Assembly: GCA_947503145.1 (NCBI GenBank) | Contig: CANNCP010000007.1 | Coordinates: forward strand, 62,001-126,000 | DNA: 64,000 nucleotides | Direction of reading: 5' to 3' | Source of the DNA: an uncultured Roseovarius sp. | GTDB taxonomy: Bacteria > Pseudomonadota > Alphaproteobacteria > Rhodobacterales > Rhodobacteraceae | Shown: positions 9,298-18,532 of the stretch, one piece after another | Numbering within the stretch: the first letter of the stretch is position 1 | Layout of the letters: every line of letters starts with the position of its first letter | Program-made: the position numbers and the translations under genes | Notes under the pieces: model-generated | The model's database searches: none | Seen by the model: only the letters and a program-made list of their open reading frames with translations | What the model was told of the DNA's origin: nothing

Positions 9298-10709
9298 AGA
9301 TCCAACATGCGCGGCAGCGCTTCCAGCAGCGCCCGCGCCCCCATGCCAACGCCCCCCTTGGGGCGTGCCGGGGCGGTGGTGGGGTTCCAGCCGTAGATGT
9401 CGAAATGCATGTATCTGGTATCCCCGACAAAACGCCGCAGAAAGAGCGCTGCGGTGACCGACCCGGCAAAGCCGCCCTTTGGCGCATTGTCCAGATCGGC
9501 GATGCCCGGCTCGATCAGCGACTCGTAGGGATCATGGAACGGCAACCGCCAGACCGGATCCGCCACCTGCGCCGCCGCCTGTTCCAGGGCGCTGACGAGC
9601 GCACTGTCATCGGCATAGTAGGGCGCAAGGTCCGGACCGACAGCGACCCGGGCGGCGCCGGTCAGCGTGGCCATCGACACCATCAGATCGGGCGCGCCCT
9701 CGGCCCCGAGACTGAGCGCGTCGGCCAGCACCAGCCGCCCTTCGGCGTCGGTGTTGTTGATCTCGACCGTCTTGCCATTGCGCGCGGTCAGGATGTCGCC
9801 GGGACGAAACGCATTGCCCGCCACCGCGTTTTCCACCGCCGGGATCAGCACCCGCAGGCGCACCGGCAGCTCCAGCGCCATGATCATGTGCGCCAGCCCC
9901 AGAACCGTGGCCGCGCCGCCCATGTCCTTTTTCATCAACCCCATGCTGGCACCCGGCTTGAGGTTCAGCCCACCGGTATCAAAACAGACCCCCTTGCCCA
10001 CCAGTGTCAGAGTTGGCCCCGCATTGCCCCACGCCATGTCGATCAGGCGCGGCTCATCAGCCGCCGCGCGCCCGACCGTGTGGATCATCGGCAGGTTCTG
10101 CGCCAACAGCGCCGCGCCCCGGATCACCTCTATTGTCGCGCCATGCTCCGCCGCAAGCGCGCCGCAGGCAACCTCCAGGTCGGCCGGACCCATGTCGCTT
10201 GCGGGCGTATTGATCAGGTCGCGGGTCAGCGCCTCTCCGGCAGCGATAATTTCCAACCGCGCGGAATCGACCCCCTCGGGGGCCTTGAGTCGCGCCTTGG
10301 CCGGGCGCTGACTGGCATAGCGATCAAAGGCATATCCCGACAGAAGCCAGCCAAGCGCCTCTTCCGCAGCGCGGGTCGGGTCGAGGCCAGCCAGGGCATA
10401 TATGCCTTCCGGCAGAGCCCCGGCACAGTCAGCCAGATGGAACCGCCCCCGGCGGCGCGCTTCGGCGCTGCCGTATCCGGCCAGCGCCAGCGCGATCTCT
10501 CCGTCGGCACCGGGCACCAGTAGCGTGCTGCCCAGGGCACCATTGAACCCGGCAGCACGCACCCACGCGACGGTGTGGCCCGGCTGCGTTTCCAGCCAGG
10601 CATCAAGCGCGTGACTCTCGATCACGTGCAGCGGGATCGCATCCGCATCGGCGGCGGCAAATGACAGGGTTTTGACAATCGGACTGGTAGAAGAGGTCAC
10701 TTGGCACAC
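9294..10709 (-). CDS. Leucyl aminopeptidase family protein (M17)
   Basis: A 471-residue M17 zinc aminopeptidase. The catalytic C-terminal half contains GKGVCFDTGGLNLKPG, the family signature NTDAEGRLVLADAL, and DLMVSMATLTGAARVAVG. It trims amino acids from peptides in the cytoplasm. The start appears to be a GTG at 10709, since no ATG precedes the conserved FAAADADAIPLHVI segment; a nearby GTG three codons in is possible. It is the first gene of the overlapping set M17-NlpC/P60-ureohydrolase-methyltransferase. Confidence 0.85.
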   Translation of the reverse strand: MCQVTSSTSPIVKTLSFAAADADAIPLHVIESHALDAWLETQPGHTVAWVRAAGFNGALGSTLLVPGADGEIALALAGYGSAEARRRGRFHLADCAGALPEGIYALAGLDPTRAAEEALGWLLSGYAFDRYASQRPAKARLKAPEGVDSARLEIIAAGEALTRDLINTPASDMGPADLEVACGALAAEHGATIEVIRGAALLAQNLPMIHTVGRAAADEPRLIDMAWGNAGPTLTLVGKGVCFDTGGLNLKPGASMGLMKKDMGGAATVLGLAHMIMALELPVRLRVLIPAVENAVAGNAFRPGDILTARNGKTVEINNTDAEGRLVLADALSLGAEGAPDLMVSMATLTGAARVAVGPDLAPYYADDSALVSALEQAAAQVADPVWRLPFHDPYESLIEPGIADLDNAPKGGFAGSVTAALFLRRFVGDTRYMHFDIYGWNPTTAPARPKGGVGMGARALLEALPRMLDL

Positions 10710-10837
10710 TTTCAGGCTGGGACAGGTTTCGCCCAGCCTATCCGCCCTGCCAGCACCCGCAAGCCAAAGCGGCTTTCAGACGGCCCGACCGTGCAAGATT
10801 TTCGGCCGCTCCGGACCACCATCCGGCGTATAGCCCG

Positions 10838-11218
10838 TCAGACCGACATATCCTGCAGATCCCAGATCTCGCTCAGGCTGCGCTCACCGATCCGCAGCAA
10901 CCGCGCCAATGTCGCGGCCAGCGCCACGCGGTCGCAACCATCGGTACAGCGCGTCACGTCGCAGGCCACCCGGCTGAGCAACACCATGCCGATCTGATCG
11001 GCAATCGCGCACAGGCTATGCGCCGATTTTCGCATGTCCGACAACCGCCCCTCGCGATAGCAGCGTTCGGTATGCGACAGGCGCACAGCCAGTTCTTCGA
11101 GCGCGCGACAGACCACGTTTTCGGCACCGGTTTCGCCCAGTTGATCGTACAGTTCCGCCAGCCGGTCCGGATCAAGGTGCACCGCCTCGTTCTGTTTCAA
11201 TAATATCAAATGTTCCAC
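10838..11218 (-). CDS. Hpt-like histidine phosphotransfer domain protein
   Basis: A small helical protein of about 126 residues. It contains RKSAHSLCAIADQIGM, which matches the Hpt pattern AHxLxGxxxxxG except for Ala in place of the first Gly. The candidate phospho-accepting histidine is near residue 67. No ATG is available; I favour the GTG at 11218 after GGGGTGAG, but the frame stays open to a GTG at 11260. No kinase or response regulator is adjacent, so the partner is unknown. Confidence 0.5.
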   Translation of the reverse strand: MEHLILLKQNEAVHLDPDRLAELYDQLGETGAENVVCRALEELAVRLSHTERCYREGRLSDMRKSAHSLCAIADQIGMVLLSRVACDVTRCTDGCDRVALAATLARLLRIGERSLSEIWDLQDMSV

Positions 11219-11351
11219 AATCTCACCCCAGATCTTCACGAATGCCCGGACAGCCCCCACTCCTCCGGGCCAGGCAGACTGTGGTGGATGGACCTTCCCA
11301 AATGGTTTCGCGACGGCGCATTTATTTCTCGAATTCTCTGCGAATCCCAGC

Positions 11352-11369
11352 TATTGACCTCGGTCAATA
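11352..11369. promoter_or_regulatory. FNR/FixK-like palindromic operator before the carbonic anhydrase gene
   Basis: TATTGACC-TC-GGTCAATA is an 18-bp dyad with perfect 8-bp arms. Its core TTGAC-N4-GTCAA fits the FNR/FixK half-site pattern TTGA-N6-TCAA. It lies 110 bases upstream of the carbonic anhydrase ATG and about 130 bases from the divergent Hpt-like gene. The regulator is inferred: three Crp/Fnr-type genes lie further along this window. Confidence 0.5.
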
Positions 11370-11478
11370 CACCGCCCGGGTGTTTCGTCAGTAACATAAG
11401 GCACCCATTCGGCGCGAAACACATACAACGATCATTGGCTTCACCGCATTTCTCCAAACGTTTCAATGAAGGACATAC

Positions 11479-12129
11479 ATGTATCGCGCCCGCCCTTTGC
11501 CACCCTATCTGGTCCAGCGCTACAAAGGCTGGAAGGCGACTACCTACGCCGAAAACCAGCCCTGGTATCGCCTGCTCGCAGACGATGGCCAGCACCCGCG
11601 CGCAATGATCATCTCGTGCTGCGACAGCCGGGTACATGTCACGTCGATCTTCGGCGCCGATCAGGGTGAATTCTTCATCCACCGCAACATCGCCAATCTG
11701 GTGCCCCCCTATGATAACGACGGCGGCCAGCACGGTACCTCGGCGGCAATCGAATATGCGGTCAAAAGCCTGCATGTGGCACATCTGATCGTGATGGGAC
11801 ATTCCAACTGCGGCGGCGTCAAGGGCTGCGACGACATGTGCACCGGCCTCGCCCCCGAGCTTGACGACAAGTCGAGCTTCGTCGGACGCTGGATGGACAT
11901 CCTGCGCCCCGGCTACGAGCGTGTCGCCCATATCAAGGACGAAGCCGAACGCACTCGTGCCCTGGAAAAGCAATCGGTGCTTGTCTCGCTCGACAACCTG
12001 ACCACCTTTCCGTTCGTGAACGAAGCCATCGAAGAGGGCCGACTGACCATTCACGGTGTCTGGCTAGATATCGGCGAAGGCGACATCGAGCAGTTCATTC
12101 CTGCCACGCGCAACTTCGCCCCGATCTGA
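11479..12129 (+). CDS. can: Beta-class carbonic anhydrase
   Basis: A 216-residue beta-carbonic anhydrase interconverting CO2 and bicarbonate. Zinc ligands and the catalytic dyad are visible: CCDSRVHVT (Cys, then Asp-Arg) and MGHSNCGGVKGC (His and Cys). Also seen is the typical HRNIANLVPPYDNDG block. The ATG at 11479 follows GAAGGACA. The putative FNR/FixK box upstream suggests oxygen- or redox-linked expression. Confidence 0.93.
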   Translation: MYRARPLPPYLVQRYKGWKATTYAENQPWYRLLADDGQHPRAMIISCCDSRVHVTSIFGADQGEFFIHRNIANLVPPYDNDGGQHGTSAAIEYAVKSLHVAHLIVMGHSNCGGVKGCDDMCTGLAPELDDKSSFVGRWMDILRPGYERVAHIKDEAERTRALEKQSVLVSLDNLTTFPFVNEAIEEGRLTIHGVWLDIGEGDIEQFIPATRNFAPI

Positions 12130-12174
12130 TCCTGCCCCGTCAGCGGCGACAACCGGTTCAACGCACACAGGCCC

Positions 12175-12226
12175 AAAGCGTTCCGCGTTCAATCTGGTGC
12201 ACGGATTGAACCCAAGACGCGCTGAA
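12175..12226. repeat. Dispersed palindromic repeat, loop type 2
   Basis: It starts AAAGCGTTCCGCG and contains a perfect inner dyad GTTCAAT (12187-12193) / ATTGAAC (12205-12211). A very similar element sits at 36948-37006, sharing most of CGCGTTCRATYTGGTKCACG followed by GATTGAAC. Intergenic, between the carbonic anhydrase and acyl-CoA synthetase genes. Confidence 0.6.
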
Positions 12227-12310
12227 AGAGAAAGCAATTGATCACCGCGCCAAACCCAATATCCTCAGCGGGTTGAACGCGACCAGAATCGGATCACCGG
12301 GGGGGATGGC

Positions 12311-13939
12311 ATGGGCTGGATGAAGGACGAAACCGGGCTGGACAAACGTGCGGCGAATTTCGTGCCGCTCACGCCCTTGTCGCATCTGCGCCGCGCCGCG
12401 ACGCTGTTTTGCGATCACGAGGCGGTGGTCTACGGGGATATCCGCCGCAACTACGGCGAATACCATGAACGCTGCACGCGGCTTGCCTCGGCGCTGAGCG
12501 CGCTGGGGGTAAAACCGGGCGAGGTGGTGGCCACGATCCTGCCGAACCTTCCGGCCCAGGCCGAGGCGCATTTTGGCGTGCCGGCCACGGGCGCGGTGCT
12601 CAACACGATCAATACCCGGCTGGAAGCTGACACCGTCGGCTATATTTTTGAGCACGGCGAGGCCCGGGTCGCACTGGTCGATACCCAGTTCATCCCGCTG
12701 GCCGAGGCCGCAATCGGGCGGATGCAGGGCGACGGGCCAACGATCATCGAGGTGGCCGATCCCCAGGCGGGCCATCCGGCCACCGACCGTTACCCCGAAT
12801 ACGAAGATATGTTGGCAGGCGCCGACCCCGATTTCGACTGGATCATGCCCGAGGATGAATGGGAGAGCCTTGCGCTCAATTACACCTCCGGCACGACCGG
12901 ACGGCCCAAGGGGGTCGTCTGTCATCACCGGGGCGCGTATCTGATGACCATGGGCACGGCAGTCAGCTGGCAGATGGCACGTCATCCGCGCTATCTGACC
13001 ATCGTACCGCTGTTTCACTGCAATGGCTGGAACCACACCTGGATGATGCCGCTGCTGGGCGGCACGGTGATCTGTTGCCGCGACATCACGGCCCGCGCGA
13101 TCTACGACGCCATCGCCGACGAGGGCGTGACGCATTTCGGCGGTGCGCCCATCGTGCTTAACGCCATCGTGAACGCCAAGGACGCCGACCGGCGCGCCTT
13201 CGAGCATGTCGTCGATGTCTTTACCGCAGGCGCCCCGCCGCCCGCCGCCACCCTGCGTGCGATCGAGCCGCTGGGGTTCAACGTAACGCAGGTCTACGGC
13301 CTGACCGAAACCTACGGCCATGTAACCGAATGCATGTGGCAACGTGCGTGGGACGAAAAGACCGATGAAGAGCGCTACGCGATCAAGGCCCGGACCGGCG
13401 TCCCCATGTGCATGGTCGAAGACATCACCGCGATGGATGCCGGGACCATGAGCCAGACCCCGAAAGACGCCACGGCCCACGGCGAAATCATGATTCGCGG
13501 CAATACGGTGATGAAAGGATATCTCAAGAACCCGGAAGCTACCGAGGAGGCGTTCAGGGGCGGCTATTTCCACTCCGGCGATATCGCGCTTCAGCATCCC
13601 GACAGCTACCTTCAGATCACTGACCGCGCCAAGGACATCATCATTTCGGGCGGCGAGAATATCGGCTCGGTCGAGATCGAAGGCGTGCTGATGACGCATC
13701 CGGCAATCCTGCTCTGCGCCGTGGTCGCCAAGCCGGACGAGAAATGGGGCGAAGTGCCCTGCGCCTTTGTCGAGTTGAAGGAAGGGGCCGAAGTGGATGA
13801 GGCCGCCATCATCGCCTATGCGCGCGCGCGGCTGGCCGGGTTCAAGACACCCAAGAAGGTCGTGTTCCAGGAGTTGCCCAAGACCTCGACCGGCAAGATC
13901 CAGAAATTCGAACTGCGCAAACACGCAAAAGACCTTTGA
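12311..13939 (+). CDS. AMP-forming acyl-CoA synthetase
   Basis: A 542-residue member of the ANL adenylate-forming superfamily, activating a carboxylic acid with ATP and CoA. The P-loop-like motif is in LNYTSGTTGRPKGVV, the A5 motif in QVYGLTETYGHVTEC, and the C-terminal catalytic lysine in KTSTGKIQKFELR. It belongs to the medium/long-chain acyl-CoA synthetase group rather than to acetyl/propionyl-CoA synthetases; the substrate is not predictable. A GGGGGGA run precedes the ATG. No beta-oxidation gene is next to it. Confidence 0.85.
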   Translation: MGWMKDETGLDKRAANFVPLTPLSHLRRAATLFCDHEAVVYGDIRRNYGEYHERCTRLASALSALGVKPGEVVATILPNLPAQAEAHFGVPATGAVLNTINTRLEADTVGYIFEHGEARVALVDTQFIPLAEAAIGRMQGDGPTIIEVADPQAGHPATDRYPEYEDMLAGADPDFDWIMPEDEWESLALNYTSGTTGRPKGVVCHHRGAYLMTMGTAVSWQMARHPRYLTIVPLFHCNGWNHTWMMPLLGGTVICCRDITARAIYDAIADEGVTHFGGAPIVLNAIVNAKDADRRAFEHVVDVFTAGAPPPAATLRAIEPLGFNVTQVYGLTETYGHVTECMWQRAWDEKTDEERYAIKARTGVPMCMVEDITAMDAGTMSQTPKDATAHGEIMIRGNTVMKGYLKNPEATEEAFRGGYFHSGDIALQHPDSYLQITDRAKDIIISGGENIGSVEIEGVLMTHPAILLCAVVAKPDEKWGEVPCAFVELKEGAEVDEAAIIAYARARLAGFKTPKKVVFQELPKTSTGKIQKFELRKHAKDL

Positions 13940-14057
13940 TCACACGGGCCGTTTCAGGCAGAAAATTCTCGGTGCCCGCTGCGGATGACGCGCAATTGAG
14001 CGCTCAGGCGCAACGTGTTAGGTTGGGCTCAAAGAGGCAGAGCAGGCCCGGCGCAGT

Positions 14058-15083
14058 ATGACCGCACTTGATGAATATGATCGGCTGGAGGCTTCCGGGC
14101 TCTGGCGCGCAGCGCCCGATGCGCAACGCACCGAGGTCGTGGTATCCATCGGCGATGCGACTGTGATCATCAGTGATCTGCGCGACCGGGCGCTGACGCA
14201 TTGGTCGATCCCCGCCATCACCCGCGCCAATCCCGGCCACCTCCCGGCGATTTATCACCCTGACGGCGATCCTGGCGAAACGCTGGAACTGGCAGCCCCC
14301 GAGACCGCCATGATCGACGCCATAGAAAAGCTGCGCGCCGCCGTCGCACGCCGCCGCCCGCATCCTGGGCGGTTGCGGCTGGTGGTGTTGCTGACGTCGC
14401 TGCTCATGGTGGCGGGGCTGGCGTTATTCTGGCTGCCCGGTGCAGTGCGCAATCATGCGGTTTCGGTGGTGCCGGATGTCAAACGCGCCGAAATCGGCCG
14501 CGCGCTGCTGATGCATATGCTGCCTGTCACCGGCCCGCCCTGCCGCGCTGCAGGGAGCACTGCGGCCCTGGCCAAACTCGCGACACGCCTGCCTCCCGAT
14601 GAACGCTCCGGCAATCTGATGGTGGTGCGCAATGGTGGCGCCGATGCCATCACCCTGCCCGGCGGAACCATCGTGCTGAACCGCGCGCTGGTCGAGGATC
14701 ACGAAGAGCCGGACGTGGTGGCGGGTTATATTATCGCCGAGCGGCTACGCGCGCGGGCCCACGACCCGCTCGACCGGCTTCTGGATCGTGTCGGGCTGAT
14801 CGCCACTTTCCGCCTGCTGACCACGGGTCATCCCGGCGAGGCGGCACTGACCCGATATGCCGAACACCTGCTGACCGACCCGCCTGCCCCCCTTCGTGAC
14901 GAGGTTCTGCTCGACGGGTTCCGCGCCTGGTCCGTACGCTCGACGCCCTACGCCTATGCGCGTGATATTTCGGGCGAGACGGTGCTGCCTCTGATCGAGG
15001 CCGACCCGTTCGAAGCATCCTCCCCCGAGCCGGTACTCAGCGATGGCGATTGGCTGCGCCTGCAGGGTATCTGCGGCGGCTGA
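14058..15083 (+). CDS. Membrane-anchored M48-like protein lacking the HExxH zinc motif
   Basis: A 341-residue protein with a cytoplasmic N-terminal domain, one clear membrane helix at about residues 106-127 (LVVLLTSLLMVAGLALFWLPG) and a C-terminal domain resembling M48 peptidases. ITLPGGTIVLNRALVED corresponds to the family's conserved ALPGGxIxVNxGLL segment. Where active enzymes then have HExxH, this protein reads AGYIIAERLRARAH, with both zinc histidines missing. I infer a pseudo-peptidase, perhaps binding or scaffolding membrane proteins. A terminator-like hairpin follows. Confidence 0.6.
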   Translation: MTALDEYDRLEASGLWRAAPDAQRTEVVVSIGDATVIISDLRDRALTHWSIPAITRANPGHLPAIYHPDGDPGETLELAAPETAMIDAIEKLRAAVARRRPHPGRLRLVVLLTSLLMVAGLALFWLPGAVRNHAVSVVPDVKRAEIGRALLMHMLPVTGPPCRAAGSTAALAKLATRLPPDERSGNLMVVRNGGADAITLPGGTIVLNRALVEDHEEPDVVAGYIIAERLRARAHDPLDRLLDRVGLIATFRLLTTGHPGEAALTRYAEHLLTDPPAPLRDEVLLDGFRAWSVRSTPYAYARDISGETVLPLIEADPFEASSPEPVLSDGDWLRLQGICGG

Positions 15084-15095
15084 TGCACCAAAGGA

Positions 15096-15127
15096 AAAGG
15101 GCCGCCCCGCATCAGGACCGGCCCTTT
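15096..15127. terminator. Bidirectional terminator between convergent genes
   Basis: A 9-bp perfect stem AAAGGGCCG (15096-15104) / CGGCCCTTT (15119-15127) with a 14-base loop lies in the 72-base gap between the M48-like gene and the SPOR gene, which converge here. The A-rich left flank and the T-ending right arm fit use in both directions. Confidence 0.6.
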
Positions 15128-15155
15128 CGTATCGCCTGCAATCAGCCGATTTTCC

Positions 15156-16565
15156 TTATTTGCGCAGCGTGGCGTTTCCGAAACCCGCACCGCGCACCTG
15201 CGACAGCGCCGAATTCAGTTGCGCCTGACTGCTGAACGGCCCCGCCAGAGCCAGACTGTAGGTCTGCCCGTTCCGGCGCATCGTTCCAAGGCGCGCCGGC
15301 AGCCCGGAGCGAGCGATACGCTGCGCCGCTTGCTGCGCCTGCGCCCGCGTCGAAAAGACCCCGGCCTGAACGAACCGGTGGCTGGCGATGGCCGCCGACT
15401 GGCTGTGTGCCACGGTGCTGGAGCGCGTCGAGACGATCGCCGTCTGTGTACCCTGGGCGGGTGCTGTGGCAGTCGATGCCACACCGTATCCACGCGTTTT
15501 GCTGCGCGCATAGGCTGGCGAAACATTGGCGCGCTTTTGCTGTTCATAGCTGGTGTAGGGGTACATCAGCCCCGGATAGGCCTGCGTGACCACTTGCCCG
15601 GTATCGCGGACGAACAGATGGCGCGGCACGGTCTTGCTCCAGACCAAGTCCATCTGCGCCTTGCCGGCAAAGGTCTGGTGCGCCCGGTGCGGATTCAGCC
15701 GTCCGTCCGTCCAGACCCGTTTGTACCCTTCGGGCGTACCGTCGAGGCCCTGATAGCTGGCGACCTGGTTTTCATAGACATGCTTGGGCGCGACACGGGT
15801 CGCGGGCGTGTGACCGGTGCCGGGTGCCGCCGCATGGGTCTTCCCGGCAGGCTGGTAGGTGGGTGCGGTGTAGGTCGGGGCCTGCGTATAGACCGGCGCG
15901 GGCACGACACGGCGCGGTGCGGACGCATTGTTCGAATAGGTGACGTGCCCCTCGGTCTGCGGGCCACAGCGCACGGCGTATGTGCTGCCCATGTAACGCT
16001 GCGAGTTGGCGCTGCGCCCGGTGCAGCCCGACGGCGCCTGGGCCACACGGCGCTGCGGTGCGGGGGCCGTGGTGACCGCCGGCTTCGGCGCAGGGGCCGC
16101 CGGAACGACGCGGACGGGCGCGGCGGTGCGGGGTGCGGCAGCCACGGGTGCAGGCGCAGGCACGGTCCTGACCGGTGCGGTACGCACCGGTTGTTGCGGA
16201 GCGGTTCTGACGACACGCGGCGCAGGCTTTGGTGCAGGGGCCGCAGCGACAGCCTTGGTGGGCTTGGCCTTGGCCTTGGCGGGCTTGGTCACTGGCGCTG
16301 GCGTGCGACCCGCATTTGCCAGTGACGGCTGGAAGCCACAGACTGTCTGGCGACCGCGTGAGACGCGCGGCACCCATGTTACGTTTCCATCGATCCCGGC
16401 CCGGATGAACACGCAGCCTTTGCTGTCCACATATTGCCGATCAGTAAAGGACGATGGTGGAAATTCGGCAGGCTCGTCGGCATTCTTCAGCGACTTCGCC
16501 TGAGCATATCCCAAGCCGCAAGACGCAGCCAGGACCGCAAGTGCTATGACTCTGGTGATTTTCAT
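15156..16565 (-). CDS. SPOR domain protein with long Ala/Pro/Lys-rich linker
   Basis: A 469-residue exported protein. The signal peptide MKITRVIALAVLAASCGLGY is followed by a small globular part with cysteines (SKGCVFIRAG, RGRQTVCGF). Next is a low-complexity Ala/Pro/Arg/Lys linker at about residues 85-250, then a C-terminal SPOR domain (RFVQAGVFSTRAQAQQAAQR to the end), which binds denuded septal peptidoglycan. A role in cell division or envelope maintenance is inferred. ATG 16565 was chosen because the signal peptide begins there. Confidence 0.8.
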   Translation of the reverse strand: MKITRVIALAVLAASCGLGYAQAKSLKNADEPAEFPPSSFTDRQYVDSKGCVFIRAGIDGNVTWVPRVSRGRQTVCGFQPSLANAGRTPAPVTKPAKAKAKPTKAVAAAPAPKPAPRVVRTAPQQPVRTAPVRTVPAPAPVAAAPRTAAPVRVVPAAPAPKPAVTTAPAPQRRVAQAPSGCTGRSANSQRYMGSTYAVRCGPQTEGHVTYSNNASAPRRVVPAPVYTQAPTYTAPTYQPAGKTHAAAPGTGHTPATRVAPKHVYENQVASYQGLDGTPEGYKRVWTDGRLNPHRAHQTFAGKAQMDLVWSKTVPRHLFVRDTGQVVTQAYPGLMYPYTSYEQQKRANVSPAYARSKTRGYGVASTATAPAQGTQTAIVSTRSSTVAHSQSAAIASHRFVQAGVFSTRAQAQQAAQRIARSGLPARLGTMRRNGQTYSLALAGPFSSQAQLNSALSQVRGAGFGNATLRK

Positions 16566-16630
16566 ATTGCCCCCACAAGATGTGGGTAAACACTGCCTCA
16601 AATCAGACTCTGAGTAAACAGCCAAGCAGC

Positions 16631-17263
16631 CTACTTTGTGCCAAACATGCGATCCCCCGCGTCGCCTAGCCCCGGCAGGATATATCCTGCCTCATCGATC
16701 CGTTCGTCAAGTGCGGCGGTCACGATGGGCACGTCCGGGTGCGCCTCTTTCATCCGGGCCACGCCTTCGGGTGCTGCAAGCAGGCAGAGAAAACGGATGT
16801 CACGCGCGCCAGCCTTCTTCAGCAGTTCCACGGCGGCGGCGGATGAATTGCCCGTTGCCAGCATCGGATCGACAACAATGACCAGCCGCTTTTCCAGCAT
16901 GTCCGGCACCTTGAAGTAATACTGCACGGGTTTCAGCGTCTTTTCATCGCGGTAAAGCCCGACAAACCCGACCCGCGCCGAGGGGATCAGCTCAAGCATG
17001 CCGTCCAGCAAGCCATTACCCGCGCGCAAGATCGAAATCAGTGCCAGTTTCCGCCCTGCCAGGGTCGGCGACTCCATTTCTTCCATCGGCGTCTCGATGA
17101 CCTTCGTCGTCAACGGCAGCTTATATGTGACCTCATAGGCCAGAAGCTGGCTGATCTCGCGAAGAAGCTGACGAAAAACCGCCGTCGAGGTGTCCTTCTC
17201 GCGCATGATGGTCAGCTTGTGCTGCACAAGCGGATGTTGGACGATTGTAAGGTGGTCTTGCAT
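16631..17263 (-). CDS. upp: Uracil phosphoribosyltransferase
   Basis: A 210-residue enzyme making UMP from uracil and PRPP. The PRPP-binding motif is in [19 protein letters not shown], the N-terminal block is [18 protein letters not shown], and the uracil-binding end [11 protein letters not shown] is intact. The ATG at 17263 has a GGAGGG ribosome site. It follows deoB by 87 bases in the same direction and completes a pyrimidine salvage cluster. Confidence 0.95.
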   Translation of the reverse strand: MQDHLTIVQHPLVQHKLTIMREKDTSTAVFRQLLREISQLLAYEVTYKLPLTTKVIETPMEEMESPTLAGRKLALISILRAGNGLLDGMLELIPSARVGFVGLYRDEKTLKPVQYYFKVPDMLEKRLVIVVDPMLATGNSSAAAVELLKKAGARDIRFLCLLAAPEGVARMKEAHPDVPIVTAALDERIDEAGYILPGLGDAGDRMFGTK

Positions 17264-17350
17264 GGGATCCCTCCGGTCTGACGCCTGCGTTGGTTTTAGC
17301 CAGTTGCGATGGCAAAGGGCAATGGCTGACACACTCTCGCAGGCCGACAT

Positions 17351-18532
17351 TCAGAGAAAACTGCGCCCCGGCCCCTGCGCCGGAACGCCCAGATGCGCCG
17401 CAACGCTGGCAGCGATGTCCGACATCGCCACCTGGCCCAGCGCGCCACTGCCGCGCCCGGCGATCAGGACCGGCACGCGCTCGCGGGTGTGATCGGTGCC
17501 GGGCCACGTCGGATCATTGCCGTGGTCGGCGGTGATCAGCAGCATATCCCCCTCGCACAACTGCACCAGCGCAGCACCCAGCCAATCGTCAAATCGCTGC
17601 AGCGCCGCGGCGTATCCCTGCGGATCGCGCCGGTGGCCAAAGTCGCTGTCAAACTCCACCAGATTGGCAAAGGTCAGACTGCCATCCGCTGCCTTGCCGA
17701 TCTGCGCGGTCAGCACCTCCAGCAGCGCGGCATCGCCACCCTTTACGGTATCGTCGATGCCCTGCATCGAAAAAATATCGCCGATCTTGCCCACCGCATG
17801 CACGGAATGACCCGCATCGTGCACCCAGTCACACAACGTCGGCAGGGGTGGCGCAATTGCAAAATCGCGGCGGCCCGGCAGGCGGCTGAACCCACGAGTC
17901 GCATCGCCGGTAAAGGGCCGCGCAATCACCCGGCCCACATTCATCGCGTGCAGCCGGGGGGCAATGGCCGCACACAGATTGTGCAGCCGCGCCAGGTCGA
18001 ACACCTCTTCATGGGCCGCCACCTGAAACACACTATCGACGGAAGTGTAGCAGATCGGCCAGCCCGTTCGCAGATGCTCCGCGCCCAACCGTTCGATGAT
18101 GGCAGTGCCGGGCGCATGGCAATTGCCCAGGATACCTGTCGTGCCCGCCGCCTCTGCTACGGTACGCGACAACTCGGGCGGGAATGCCGGATCGGTGTCA
18201 CGAAAATAGTGCCAGTCCCAGGGAACGGGAACGCCCGCCAGTTCCCAGTGCCCTGACGGTGTATCCTTGCCGCGCGAGATTTCGGTTGCCGCCCCCCAGA
18301 GGCCGGTCGGCACCGTACCCAGGCCCGGCGCGTCCTCTTCCGAGGCCAACGCGACTGCAGCGCCCAGACCCAGCGCATCCAGATACGGCAGGTGCAACCC
18401 ACCCACTGCCTGCGCGATATGGGCCACCGTGTTCGCGCCCGTGTCAGGCAGATCGCCATTGAAATAACGGTCCGCATCCGGCGCGCCGCCGATGCCGACC
18501 GAATCCAGTACGATGAGGAATGCACGCGTCAT
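17351..18532 (-). CDS. deoB: Phosphopentomutase
   Basis: A 393-residue alkaline-phosphatase-superfamily enzyme converting (deoxy)ribose 1-phosphate to (deoxy)ribose 5-phosphate. The N-terminal metal-binding ALIV-type LDSVGIGGAPDA block and the C-terminal LLITADHGNDPTWPGTDHTRE block are the family hallmarks. Its start overlaps the deoA stop by one base (TGATG), implying translational coupling. Confidence 0.94.
   Translation of the reverse strand: MTRAFLIVLDSVGIGGAPDADRYFNGDLPDTGANTVAHIAQAVGGLHLPYLDALGLGAAVALASEEDAPGLGTVPTGLWGAATEISRGKDTPSGHWELAGVPVPWDWHYFRDTDPAFPPELSRTVAEAAGTTGILGNCHAPGTAIIERLGAEHLRTGWPICYTSVDSVFQVAAHEEVFDLARLHNLCAAIAPRLHAMNVGRVIARPFTGDATRGFSRLPGRRDFAIAPPLPTLCDWVHDAGHSVHAVGKIGDIFSMQGIDDTVKGGDAALLEVLTAQIGKAADGSLTFANLVEFDSDFGHRRDPQGYAAALQRFDDWLGAALVQLCEGDMLLITADHGNDPTWPGTDHTRERVPVLIAGRGSGALGQVAMSDIAASVAAHLGVPAQGPGRSFL

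Noticed and set aside
12242..13924. A 560-codon open frame on the minus strand opposite the acyl-CoA synthetase
   Set aside because: It mirrors the coding gene in a GC-rich region and gives a His/Arg/Gly-rich product with no domain; the plus strand encodes a complete ANL enzyme.
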